Of a stretch of 64,000 bases of DNA, positions 32,789 through 40,905 are shown one piece after another. The position numbers and the translations under genes were made by a program. This DNA is from Actinosynnema sp042752395. Lineage in GTDB: Bacteria > Actinomycetota > Actinomycetes > Mycobacteriales > Pseudonocardiaceae. Below the pieces are notes generated by a model. That model did not search any database. It was not told where the DNA came from and saw only the letters and a list, made by a program, of their open reading frames with translations. The stretch is from NCBI RefSeq assembly GCF_042752395.1, contig NZ_JBHYXZ010000014.1:26953-90952 (forward strand), given 5' to 3'. The stretch's first letter is position 1. Every line of letters starts with the position of its first letter.

Positions 32789-34245
32789 TCCAGCTCAGCC
32801 TCGCCGAGATCGCCGAGGTCGTCGGCGGCACGCTGCACCGCGCCACCGGCGACGAGGTCGTCACCGGCACCGTCGAGTTCGACACGCGCAAGGTCACGCC
32901 CGGCGGCCTGTTCCTCGCGCTGCCCGGCGAACGGGTGGACGGGCACGACTTCGCCGCCCAGGCGGTGGCGCAGGGCGCGGTCGGCGTGCTGGCGGGCCGG
33001 GAGGTCGACGCGCCCGCCGTCATCGTGCCCCCGGTCGAGCGCGACGGCGGCAACGCCTACGTGCTGTCCGGCGACACCGACGGCGCGGGCGCGGCCGTGC
33101 TCGCCGCGCTGGCGAAGCTCGCCCGGCACGTCACCGACCGGCTGCCGAACCTCACGATCGTGGGCGTCACCGGGTCGTCCGGCAAGACGTCCACCAAGGA
33201 CCTCATCGCCCAGGTGCTCGCGCCGCTGGGGCCGACCATCGCGCCGCCGGGGTCGTTCAACAACGAGCTGGGCCACCCGTGGACGGCGTTGCGCGCCGAC
33301 GAGGACACCCGCTTCCTGGTGCTGGAGCTGAGCGCCCGCGGCGTCGGGCACATCGCCAAGCTGTGCCGGGTCGCGCCGCCCCGCGTGGGCGCGGTCCTCA
33401 ACGTCGGCAGCGCGCACGTCGGCGAGTTCGGCTCCCGCGAGGGCATCGCCCAGGCCAAGGGCGAGCTGGTCGAGGCCCTGCCCGAGGACGGCATCGCCGT
33501 GCTCAACGCCGACGACCCGCTCGTCGCGGGCATGGCCGACCGCACCAAGGCCAAGGTCGTCTTCGTCGGCGAGAACGCGAACGCGCAGGTCCGCGCGCGG
33601 GACATCGAGCTGGACGAGCAGGCCCGCGCCCGCTTCACGCTCGTCACGCCGCAGGGCGAGGCGGCCGTCCGGCTCGCCGTGCACGGGCCGCACCAGGTCG
33701 GCAACGCCCTCACCGCCGCGGCCATCGCGCTCGAACTGGGCGCGACGCCGGATCAGGTCGCGCAGGGCCTCGGCAACGCCGAACGCGTCTCCGCGCATCG
33801 CATGGCGGTCTCCGAACGTCCTGACGGTGTGACGATCGTCAACGACGCGTACAACGCCAACCCGGAGTCGGTGCGTGCGGCGCTCAAGTCGCTCGCCACC
33901 ATCTCCCGCTCCACCACGCCCGCCCGCCGGAGCTGGGCGGTGCTCGGTCCGATGGCCGAACTGGGCGCGGACTCGGTCCGCGCGCACGACGAGATCGGCC
34001 GGCTCGCGGTCCGCTTGGACATCAACAAGCTGGTCGTGGTCGGTGAGGACGCCCGCGCGATGCACCAGGGCGCGCACCTGGAAGGATCTTGGGGCGAAGA
34101 AGCGATTCTGGTGCCCGACGTGACGGCGGCCGTCGAGCTGCTGCGTGACCAGGTGCGGCCGGGTGACGTCGTCCTGGTGAAGGCATCCAACTCATACGGC
34201 CTGTGGCGGGTTGCCGAGGCTCTCCTGGAGGCGGTCAGCAAGTGA
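32785..34245 (+). CDS. murF: UDP-MurNAc-tripeptide:D-Ala-D-Ala ligase
   Basis: A 486-residue Mur ligase: P-loop VTGSSGKTSTKDLIA, NNELGHPWTAL, ELSARGVGHI and NDAYNANPESVRAALKSL mark MurF. It overlaps murE upstream and mraY downstream by 4 bp each, so translation is coupled. Confidence 0.95.
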   Translation: MIQLSLAEIAEVVGGTLHRATGDEVVTGTVEFDTRKVTPGGLFLALPGERVDGHDFAAQAVAQGAVGVLAGREVDAPAVIVPPVERDGGNAYVLSGDTDGAGAAVLAALAKLARHVTDRLPNLTIVGVTGSSGKTSTKDLIAQVLAPLGPTIAPPGSFNNELGHPWTALRADEDTRFLVLELSARGVGHIAKLCRVAPPRVGAVLNVGSAHVGEFGSREGIAQAKGELVEALPEDGIAVLNADDPLVAGMADRTKAKVVFVGENANAQVRARDIELDEQARARFTLVTPQGEAAVRLAVHGPHQVGNALTAAAIALELGATPDQVAQGLGNAERVSAHRMAVSERPDGVTIVNDAYNANPESVRAALKSLATISRSTTPARRSWAVLGPMAELGADSVRAHDEIGRLAVRLDINKLVVVGEDARAMHQGAHLEGSWGEEAILVPDVTAAVELLRDQVRPGDVVLVKASNSYGLWRVAEALLEAVSK

Positions 34246-35330
34246 AGAGCATCCTCATCGCGGCGGCCATCGCGCTGATCGCGTCGATCATGCTGACGCC
34301 CTACCTGATCAAGATCTTCTCCCGGCAGGGCTTCGGCCAGGAGATCCGCGAAGAGGGTCCGCAGAGCCACAAGACCAAGCGCGGCACGCCGACCATGGGC
34401 GGCGTCGCGATCCTGGTCGCGATGTGGGCGGGCTACCTCGGCGCGCACCTGGTGAACTCGATGTCGGCGTCCGCGCAGGACCAGACGCCCAGCGCGTCCG
34501 GCCTGCTGGTGCTGATGCTGACCACGTCGCTCGGCATCGTCGGCTTCCTGGACGACTTCATCAAGATCCGCAAGCAGCGCAACCTGGGCCTGAACAAGAC
34601 CGCGAAGCTGGTCGGCCAGTTCGTCGCCACGATCATCTTCGCGATCCTGGTCATGCAGTTCCCGAACCGGGAAGGGCTCACGCCCGCGTCGGTGAACCTG
34701 TCGTTCGTGCGCGACATCGCCGTGGTGTCGTTCGGCGTCGTCGGGTTCGTGGTGTTCTGCTACGCCGCGATCAGCGCGTGGTCGAACGCGGTGAACCTGA
34801 CCGACGGCCTGGACGGCCTGGCGGGCGGCACGTCCGCGATGGTGCTCGGCACCTACGTGGTGATCAGCTTCTGGCAGTTCCGCTACAACTGCTCGAACCT
34901 GCTCGTGGCCGGCTGCTACGAGGTGCGCGACCCGCTGGACCTGGCGCTGGTGGCCGCCGCCGCGATGGCCGGCTGCATCGGCTTCCTGTGGTGGAACGCC
35001 GCGCCCGCCAAGATCTTCATGGGCGACACGGGCTCGCTCGCGCTGGGCGGCCTGGTCGCCGGCCTGTCCATCGCCACCCGCACCGAGCTGCTGATGGTCG
35101 TCATCGGCGGTCTGTTCGTGGTCGAGGCGCTGTCGGTGGTGCTCCAGGTCGCGGTCTTCCGCACGTCGAGACGGCGGTTGTTCCGCATGGCCCCGTTCCA
35201 CCACCACTTCGAACTCGCCGGGTGGGCGGAAACCACGGTGATCATCCGGTTCTGGCTGCTCGCGGGCATGTGCTGCATGCTCGGGCTCGGCCTGTTCTAC
35301 AGCGAGTGGCTCACCGCGGTCGAGAGCTGA
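34242..35330 (+). CDS. mraY: Phospho-MurNAc-pentapeptide transferase MraY
   Basis: A 362-residue polytopic membrane enzyme that makes lipid I. KTKRGTPTMGG, LDDFIKIRKQRNLGLNKTAK (catalytic aspartate pair), NAVNLTDGLDGLAGG and KIFMGDTGSLALGG, with MAPFHHHFELAGW near the end, are all conserved. About ten helices. GTGA overlap with murF. Confidence 0.96.
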   Translation: MKSILIAAAIALIASIMLTPYLIKIFSRQGFGQEIREEGPQSHKTKRGTPTMGGVAILVAMWAGYLGAHLVNSMSASAQDQTPSASGLLVLMLTTSLGIVGFLDDFIKIRKQRNLGLNKTAKLVGQFVATIIFAILVMQFPNREGLTPASVNLSFVRDIAVVSFGVVGFVVFCYAAISAWSNAVNLTDGLDGLAGGTSAMVLGTYVVISFWQFRYNCSNLLVAGCYEVRDPLDLALVAAAAMAGCIGFLWWNAAPAKIFMGDTGSLALGGLVAGLSIATRTELLMVVIGGLFVVEALSVVLQVAVFRTSRRRLFRMAPFHHHFELAGWAETTVIIRFWLLAGMCCMLGLGLFYSEWLTAVES

Positions 35331-35332
35331 CG

Positions 35333-36697
35333 ATGGGGTTCCTCGCAGGTCGTCACGTCCTGGTCGCCGGCGCCGGCGTGACCGGGCGGTCCGCGGCGGA
35401 GGCGTTGCTGGCGGCGGACGCGGCGGTCACCGTGACCGACGGTTCGGCCGACCGCCTCGCCGCGCTGGAGCAGTTGCTGCCGGGCGTGACGCTCACGCCC
35501 GGCCTGGCGGAGCCGCCGCCCGGCACGGACCTGGTCGTGACCAGCCCGGGGTGGCGGCCCTCCAGCCCGCTGCTGGAGGCGGCGACGGCGGCCGGGATCG
35601 AGGTCATCGGCGAGGTCGAGCTGGCCTGGCGGATGGGCCTGGAGCTGGCCGACCCGCCGACGTGGCTCGCGGTGACCGGGACGAACGGCAAGACGACCAC
35701 GGTCGGCATGCTGGAGTCGATCCTGCGGGCGGCCGGGATCGACGCGGTGGCGTGCGGCAACGTGGGGCTGCCCGTGGTCGACGCGCTGCTGGCCGGCCGC
35801 CGGGTGCTGGCGGTCGAGCTGTCGAGCTTCCAGCTGCACTGGTCGCCGTCCGTGCGGCCGTTCGCCGGGGTGCTGTTGAACCTGGCCGAGGACCACCTGG
35901 ACTGGCACGGCACCTTCGAGGCGTACGCGTCGGCGAAGGCCGGGGTGCTCACCGGCGAGGTCGCCGTGGGCGGTGTGGACGACCCCGTGGTGGCGTCGCT
36001 GCTGGCGTCGTCGCCGGCCGCCGCGCACGTCGGGTTCACGCTCGGGTCGCCCGAGGAGGGGCAGCTCGGCGTCCACGACGGGCAGTTGGTGGACCGGGCC
36101 TTCGGCGCGTCCGACGAGGTGCTGCTGCCGGCCGCCGACGTGCACCCCGGCGGGCCGCCCGGGATCGCGGACGCGCTGGCGGCGGCCGCCCTGGCGCGGG
36201 CGCACGGCGTGTCGGCCGACGCGGTGGCGCGCGGGCTGCGCGACTTCCGGCCGGGCGCGCACCGGGCCGTGCTCGTCGCCACGGACGGCGGGGTGTCGTA
36301 CGTCAACGACTCCAAGGCCACCAACCCCCACGCGGCGGCGGCGTCGTTGCGGTCGCACGCGAGCGTGGTCTGGGTGGCCGGCGGGTTGCTCAAGGGCGCG
36401 TCGGTGGACGAGCTGGTGCGCGAGGAGGCGCACCGGTTGCGCGGCGCGGTGCTGATCGGGGCGGACCGCGGGGTGATCGCGGAGGCGTTGGCCCGGCACG
36501 CGCCCTCCGTGCCGGTCGTGGTGCTGGACGACGCCACCATGGAGGATGCCGTGCGCGCCGCCCGGTCGATGGCGCGGGACGGGGACGCGGTCGTGCTCGC
36601 CCCGGCGGCGGCGTCGATGGACATGTTCACCGACTACGCGCACCGCGGGCAGGCGTTCGCCGACGCGGTGCTGGGGATCGTCGGTCAGCGCGGGTAG
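35333..36697 (+). CDS. murD: UDP-MurNAc-L-alanine:D-glutamate ligase
   Basis: A 454-residue Mur ligase. An N-terminal Rossmann segment (HVLVAGAGVTGRSAAEALL), P-loop AVTGTNGKTTTVGMLES, ELSSFQLHW, and YVNDSKATNPHAA identify MurD. It starts 2 bp after the mraY stop. Normally ftsW follows; here the next 2.7 kb is an insertion, and the convergent first island gene overlaps the last 13 bp of murD. Confidence 0.95.
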   Translation: MGFLAGRHVLVAGAGVTGRSAAEALLAADAAVTVTDGSADRLAALEQLLPGVTLTPGLAEPPPGTDLVVTSPGWRPSSPLLEAATAAGIEVIGEVELAWRMGLELADPPTWLAVTGTNGKTTTVGMLESILRAAGIDAVACGNVGLPVVDALLAGRRVLAVELSSFQLHWSPSVRPFAGVLLNLAEDHLDWHGTFEAYASAKAGVLTGEVAVGGVDDPVVASLLASSPAAAHVGFTLGSPEEGQLGVHDGQLVDRAFGASDEVLLPAADVHPGGPPGIADALAAAALARAHGVSADAVARGLRDFRPGAHRAVLVATDGGVSYVNDSKATNPHAAAASLRSHASVVWVAGGLLKGASVDELVREEAHRLRGAVLIGADRGVIAEALARHAPSVPVVVLDDATMEDAVRAARSMARDGDAVVLAPAAASMDMFTDYAHRGQAFADAVLGIVGQRG

Positions 36698-36978
36698 ATG
36701 CTGTCCGGGTCCTTCAGGTAGGCGTGGGCGGCGTCGATCACCGGGCACGGCCACGGGGTCGGCGCGCAGCCCCGGCACCGGCCGTCCGGGTCGGGCTGGT
36801 GGTCGCCGAGCGTGCCGCGCAGGGCGGCGATCAGGCGCGGGACCTCGGTGCGGGCCACGGCGAGGACGGTGGCGTCGTCGGACTCGTGTTCGTCGGTCAG
36901 CAACTCGACCGCGTCGAGGTAGCCCAGCATGTCCTGGTCGAGCAGGTGGAAGGCGCGAGCCAGCGCAGGTGAAGTCAT
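36685..36978 (-). CDS. Small hypothetical protein at the left edge of the island
   Basis: A 97-residue protein starting MTSPALARAFHLLDQDMLGY, mainly helical, with a Cys-containing stretch CRGCAPTPWPCPVIDAAHAY near the C terminus. I do not recognise a named family; similar small proteins occur beside XRE/DUF397 pairs in actinomycetes. It is divergent from the XRE gene across 103 bp containing two palindromes. An upstream in-frame ATG at 37014 would add 12 residues. Confidence 0.65.
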   Translation of the reverse strand: MTSPALARAFHLLDQDMLGYLDAVELLTDEHESDDATVLAVARTEVPRLIAALRGTLGDHQPDPDGRCRGCAPTPWPCPVIDAAHAYLKDPDSIYPR

Positions 36979-36996
36979 GCGGCCAAAGGTGCACTT

Positions 36997-37037
36997 CACC
37001 GCATTGCGGTGCAACGCGGCATCCTGCGTATTCGCAG
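36997..37037. promoter_or_regulatory. Two palindromes in the divergent island promoter
   Basis: CACCGCA-T-TGCGGTG (36997-37011) and CTGCG-TATT-CGCAG (37024-37037) lie between the divergent genes. They are candidate operators for the XRE regulator. Confidence 0.5.
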
Positions 37038-37069
37038 AACTTCACCCGATCGGTGGGCCGCTTTCCCGC

Positions 37070-37075
37070 TAATGT
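37070..37075 (+). promoter_or_regulatory. -10 hexamer of a probable leaderless XRE promoter
   Basis: TAATGT ends 6 nt before the ATG at 37082, so transcription would begin at or next to the start codon. Confidence 0.45.
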
Positions 37076-37081
37076 CGCACC

Positions 37082-37927
37082 ATGCCGCAGAACCAAGGTC
37101 CGGGAGTCCGGCGGCGCGTCCTGGCGAGCGCGCTGACCCAACTCCGCGAGGAGGCCGGGCTCGACTTCGATGACGTGGTCGAGCACCTGGGCTACTCGAA
37201 GTCGAAGATCAGCCGCATCGAGTCGGCGTACACCGGTGTGTCCATAGTAGACACCAAGGCGCTGGCCGAGCTGTACGGGGCCACGCCGGAGAAGACCGCC
37301 TGGTTGCTGCGGTTGGCGAAGGTCGCGAAGAAGCGCGGCTGGTGGCACGTGTACGGCGACGTGCTGTTCGACTGGTTCTCCGAGTACGTGGTCCTGGAGT
37401 CCGAGGCAGTCGCCATCGACACCTTCGAGATCGACCTGATCCCCGGCCTCTTCCAAACCTCTGCCTACGCCCGCTGGGTCATGCGCGCCCGGACTCCGGA
37501 TGCGACCGACGAAGTCCTGCACAAGCGAGTCGAGTTGCGCCAGACACGTCAACGTCGAGTCGAGGACGGCACGCTTTCGGTGTGGGCGATCCTTGACGAG
37601 GCGACCCTTCGCCGGTTGGTCGGTGGCCGCGAGGTGCAGGAAGAGCAGCTTGCCCACCTGTTGAAGTTGGCAGAACTACCCAACGTGACCATGCAGGTCC
37701 TGCCGTTCGGCAAAGGGCAGCACATGGCGATGGGAACGGCCTTCACGCTCCTCAAGTTCGTGGACTTCCCGAGCGTCGTCTACATCGACAACCTGACCGG
37801 CGGCCTCTATTTGGATGAAGCTGCCGAAGTCGAGCGGTATAGCCTGGTGCTGGATCACCTACGAGCCACAGCGCTCGACCCGCAGGAGTCGATCGCGCTG
37901 ATCAGGCAGGTGATTGGTGACCTCTAG
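37082..37927 (+). CDS. XRE-family regulator with DUF5753 domain
   Basis: A 281-residue regulator: an N-terminal HTH (LREEAGLDFDDVVEHLGYSK, SKISRIESAYTGVS) and the DUF5753 domain (LIPGLFQTSAYARWVMRA, VRLRQ-like RVELRQTRQRR, and PNVTMQVLPFGKGQHMAM). This is the WhiJ/AbaA-type regulator that pairs with DUF397 proteins in actinomycetes. Codons such as ATA and several A/T third positions make it lower in GC3 than the mur genes, a sign of transfer. Its stop overlaps the TTG/GTG region before DUF397. Confidence 0.9.
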   Translation: MPQNQGPGVRRRVLASALTQLREEAGLDFDDVVEHLGYSKSKISRIESAYTGVSIVDTKALAELYGATPEKTAWLLRLAKVAKKRGWWHVYGDVLFDWFSEYVVLESEAVAIDTFEIDLIPGLFQTSAYARWVMRARTPDATDEVLHKRVELRQTRQRRVEDGTLSVWAILDEATLRRLVGGREVQEEQLAHLLKLAELPNVTMQVLPFGKGQHMAMGTAFTLLKFVDFPSVVYIDNLTGGLYLDEAAEVERYSLVLDHLRATALDPQESIALIRQVIGDL

Positions 37928-37946
37928 CTCGACCGAGGAGAGCGCG

Positions 37947-38189
37947 ATGTGGTCGGAGTGGCGTAAGAGCAGCCGCAGCAACGGCGGCGGTGAGTGCGTC
38001 GAGGTGGCCGTGTGGCGCAAGGGCAGCCGTAGCAACGGCACGGGCAACTGCGTGGAGGTGGCCGCGTCGGCGGGCGCGTTCCGGGTTCGGGACAGCAAGA
38101 ACGCCACCGGTCCCGTCCTGGAGTTCAGCGGGTCGGCGATGGCGGTCTTCCTGAACGGGGCGAAGCGGGGCACTCTCGACCAGTCTTGA
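37947..38189 (+). CDS. DUF397 protein with an internal 18-residue duplication
   Basis: An 80-residue DUF397 protein. The usual order is W.KSS.S..g.CVEVA, then AFRVRDSKN, then L.FS...W..F. Here the first block is present twice in tandem (WRKSSRSNGGGECVEVA and WRKGSRSNGTGNCVEVA, encoded at 37956-38009 and 38010-38063). ATG at 37947 follows GAGGAG; a GTG at 37917 would overlap the XRE stop. DUF397 proteins act with the upstream XRE partner. Confidence 0.85.
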   Translation: MWSEWRKSSRSNGGGECVEVAVWRKGSRSNGTGNCVEVAASAGAFRVRDSKNATGPVLEFSGSAMAVFLNGAKRGTLDQS

Positions 38190-38433
38190 GGCGGTAGCCG
38201 ACGCGCTCCGTCGCGTCCTCGACCTGGTCGACCGGATCGCCTCCGTTCTCGGGCAGTCGGCCGACCTGCTGGACGACGCCCACACCGACCTGTCAACGGC
38301 GACCGCGGGCACCACCCAACCGGAGGTCGAGCAGGTCGTCGGCACGTTCGCCGAGTCCCGGCAGCACAACACCGACCTCCTCTCGCAGTGCCTCCGCCTC
38401 CGCACCGCCGTCGAGGCGATCCTCACCAGGATC
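38155..38433 (+). other. Coding-like 5' extension of the deaminase gene lacking a usual start codon
   Basis: In the deaminase frame the sequence is open from 38155 with very high GC3 and reads as a helical domain (LEAVADALRRVLDLVDRIAS, then LLSQCLRLRTAVEAILTRIV). This resembles the N-terminal helices of small actinomycete deaminase proteins. No ATG, GTG or TTG exists in frame before GTG 38434; CTG codons at 38224 and 38266 are near-cognate. The front of the gene overlaps the end of DUF397 in a different frame. Confidence 0.6.
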
Positions 38434-38898
38434 GTGGGGCTCACCGGCGACCACCCACCGCTCCCCGTACCCGAAGACCGCGTCCAAACTGCCCGCAGAG
38501 ACCTCCGTCCAGCCGTGCCCGGGGCACAAGCCGCCGGTTGGTGGCTTCGCTCCGACGGCAGTCGGACACGGGTCTTGAGCGGCGTGGACGACGATCCCGA
38601 TGGGTGGCAGAAGCAGGCCGAGCGGTTCCTGAGGAACGCGTTCCCCGGTGAGGGGCGTGGCCTGCTGGCGCTCTCCAGGCATGTTGAGATCAAGATCGCC
38701 ATGCGGTTGATGGGCAAGTCGCCGACAGATGAGGTGGTGGTGATGGACCGGGTGGTGTGCGGGCGTGATCCGGACACCGCAGCGCTCGACTACACCTGCG
38801 ACAAGGTGTTGCCGGCGATCCTGGAAGAGGGCACTACGTTGACCGTGATCGAACCGGACGGCACCCGAGTCGCATATCGAGGCAGGCGGAAACGATGA
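38434..38898 (+). CDS. DddA-like (SCP1.201-type) cytidine deaminase toxin domain
   Basis: From GTG 38434 the product is 154 residues; with the upstream helical segment it would be about 237. The catalytic HVE motif (His and proton-shuttling Glu, residues 83-85) lies in LSRHVEIKIAMRLMG, and Cys109 and Cys122 would complete the zinc site. The end, LPAILEEGTTLTVIEPDGTR, is typical of PF14428, the family of the double-strand DNA deaminase DddA. The 12 residues between the cysteines exceed what I recall as typical. An Imm1-like gene overlaps by 4 bp, as toxin–immunity pairs do. Activity is unproven. Confidence 0.72.
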   Translation: MGLTGDHPPLPVPEDRVQTARRDLRPAVPGAQAAGWWLRSDGSRTRVLSGVDDDPDGWQKQAERFLRNAFPGEGRGLLALSRHVEIKIAMRLMGKSPTDEVVVMDRVVCGRDPDTAALDYTCDKVLPAILEEGTTLTVIEPDGTRVAYRGRRKR

Positions 38899-39332
38899 AG
38901 ATCGAAGCGCGCTGGGCTGATCTCGAGCCGGGAACTGTGCTGAAGAAGCAGTTCCACGAAGAGATCCTCGGTGGGCGCGCGGAGGTGGAGTTGTTCGTCC
39001 AGCGGCTCGCGCGGCCCGACACGGGTGAGGCGTACCTGCTGCACCCGGATCGACCTCGGAGGACCAGTTCGTTCGACGGCCGGAGCGTCCCGGATCACAA
39101 GGTCGTCGTAGCCGTTCGGGACGCCTTCGGGTACATGGAGTTCTCCGACGACGATCACTTCTGCCAAAGCCTGGGATCGCCGGAGTCGCCCGGCTGGACC
39201 ACGACGGCGAGTGACTACTTCCACCCGGGGACGGGGGTTTCCCTGTCCACCCTGGTCGACCTGATCGACGAGTTCCGCACCACCGCCGCTCGCCCGACCG
39301 CCGTCCGGTGGCGGGACGCGCTGGGCGAATAA
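38895..39332 (+). CDS. Imm1-like immunity protein
   Basis: A 145-residue protein whose ATG overlaps the deaminase stop (ATGA). The C-terminal block VSLSTLVDLIDEFRTTAARP followed by TAVRW matches the ending of Imm1 family immunity proteins (acidic EF...G.RPt.V.W). The middle (GYMEFSDDDHFCQSLG) fits the family's beta-strand region. Imm1 proteins often accompany deaminase toxins of this type, so it probably neutralises the upstream enzyme. The family call is by motif only. Confidence 0.65.
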   Translation: MKIEARWADLEPGTVLKKQFHEEILGGRAEVELFVQRLARPDTGEAYLLHPDRPRRTSSFDGRSVPDHKVVVAVRDAFGYMEFSDDDHFCQSLGSPESPGWTTTASDYFHPGTGVSLSTLVDLIDEFRTTAARPTAVRWRDALGE

Positions 39333-39412
39333 TCGACTTCGATCACGGCCGCGTCGCGCGACACGCGAGCGATTGACGGGTTTCGCCGCCCCCGCCGGGA
39401 GACGATGGGCGC

Positions 39413-40864
39413 ATGACTGCGGTGGACCGGAAGCCGGTGGGGGAGCGACCGCCCAGGGCACAGCGCACCAAGCGCGTGGTCGCGGTGCGCACGTCGTTGA
39501 CCGCCTGGCTGGGTCGCCCGCTCGCGGACTTCCACCTGTTGCTCGCGATCTTCGGCATGCTGACCGTGCTGGGCCTGATCATGGTGCTGTCCGCGTCCGC
39601 GCCGGGCGAGGTGGCGGAGGGCGCGTCGGCCTACAGCGTCTTCAAGAAGCAACTGCTGTACGTGGGCGTCGGGGCGGTCGTCTTCCTGATCGTGCTGCGC
39701 GTGCCGCTGCGCGCGGTACGGCACGGCAGCACGATGGCGATGCTCGCCTCCGTCATCCTGCTCGTCCTGGTCCTCACCCCGCTGGGCACGGTCCTGAGCG
39801 GCGCGCAGTCGTGGTTCACGATCGGGCCCATCTCGTTCCAGCCGATCGAGCCGGCGAAGCTCGCCCTGGCCCTGTGGGGCGCGCACGTCCTGGTCACCAA
39901 GCGCGCCCTGCTGGACCAGTACCGGCACCTGCTGGTCCCGGTCGTGCCGGTGGCGATGCTGGTGTTCGCCCTCGTCATGCTCCAGCCCGACCTCGGCGGC
40001 ACGATCACGCTCGGTGTCGTGCTGATCAGCCTGCTCTGGTTCGTCGGCGCGCCCATGCGGATCTTCGGCATCATCGCGATCGGGGCCGTCGCGGGCGCGC
40101 TCGTGCTCGCGCTCGGCGCGCAGTACCGGCTCCAGCGGGTGCAGACGTTCCTCAACCCGGAGGCGGACCCGCAGGGCGCGGGGCTCCAGGCGTTGCAGGC
40201 GCTGTACGCGCTGGCCGAGGGCGGGTTCTTCGGCAAGGGCCTCACCAACGGCAGCTCGAAGTGGCGCTACCTGCCGAACGTGCACAGCGACTTCATCTTC
40301 GCCGTCATCGGCGAGGAGCTGGGCTTCATCGGCTGCCTGCTGGTGCTGGGCCTGTTCGCCCTGCTCGCGGTGGTCGGCCTGCGGATCGCGGCGCGCAACA
40401 CCGACCCGTGGATCCGCATCGTGGCCGCGACGCTGACCGTCTGGCTGGTCGCGCAGGCCGCGATCAACATCGGTTACGTCGTGCAGCTGCTCCCGGTCAC
40501 CGGCATCACGCTGCCGATGATCTCCTCCGGCGGCACGTCGGTCGTCACCACGATGTTCGTGTTCGGCATCCTGGCCAACTGCGCACGTCACGAGCCGGAA
40601 GCGGTCTCGGCGCTGCGGTCGCTCGGCCCCGGCCGGGTCGGCGGCGTGCTGAAGCTGCCCGCGCCCGAGGTCTACAAGCCGCCGCCCAAGCGCCGCCCCG
40701 TGCGGCCCTCGCCGCCGCCCCGCAACCGCAAGGCCGCGCCGCCGCCGGTGGACGAGCGGAGGATGGCCGGCCGTCACGCTCCGCCGTCGGAGTACCGTCG
40801 TCGCGACTCCCGTAAGGCCGGCCAGGACCGGGACGTGCGGTCCAGGCGGCGTGACGGGCGCTAG
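39413..40864 (+). CDS. ftsW: Septal peptidoglycan glycosyltransferase FtsW
   Basis: A 483-residue SEDS-family polymerase with ten membrane helices. Landmarks are GAQSWFTIGPISFQPIEPAK, LMLQPDLGGT-like MLQPDLGGTITLG, the catalytic-loop region, GKGLTNGSSKWRYLPNVHSD, and ITLPMISSGGTS. The last 90 residues are basic and Pro-rich, a cytoplasmic tail common in actinobacteria. It resumes the dcw order after the island. Confidence 0.95.
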   Translation: MTAVDRKPVGERPPRAQRTKRVVAVRTSLTAWLGRPLADFHLLLAIFGMLTVLGLIMVLSASAPGEVAEGASAYSVFKKQLLYVGVGAVVFLIVLRVPLRAVRHGSTMAMLASVILLVLVLTPLGTVLSGAQSWFTIGPISFQPIEPAKLALALWGAHVLVTKRALLDQYRHLLVPVVPVAMLVFALVMLQPDLGGTITLGVVLISLLWFVGAPMRIFGIIAIGAVAGALVLALGAQYRLQRVQTFLNPEADPQGAGLQALQALYALAEGGFFGKGLTNGSSKWRYLPNVHSDFIFAVIGEELGFIGCLLVLGLFALLAVVGLRIAARNTDPWIRIVAATLTVWLVAQAAINIGYVVQLLPVTGITLPMISSGGTSVVTTMFVFGILANCARHEPEAVSALRSLGPGRVGGVLKLPAPEVYKPPPKRRPVRPSPPPRNRKAAPPPVDERRMAGRHAPPSEYRRRDSRKAGQDRDVRSRRRDGR

Positions 40865-40905
40865 CCACACCCACAGAGCGGTACATCGACGCGAGGAGGA
40901 AGTGC

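Noticed and set aside
38182..38195. Programmed +1 frameshift joining DUF397 to the deaminase (TCT TGA, prfB-like)
   Set aside because: The frames would fit a +1 shift, but the P-site codon is not the known slippery CTT and no upstream Shine-Dalgarno stimulator is evident; kept only as a possibility in the start-codon finding.
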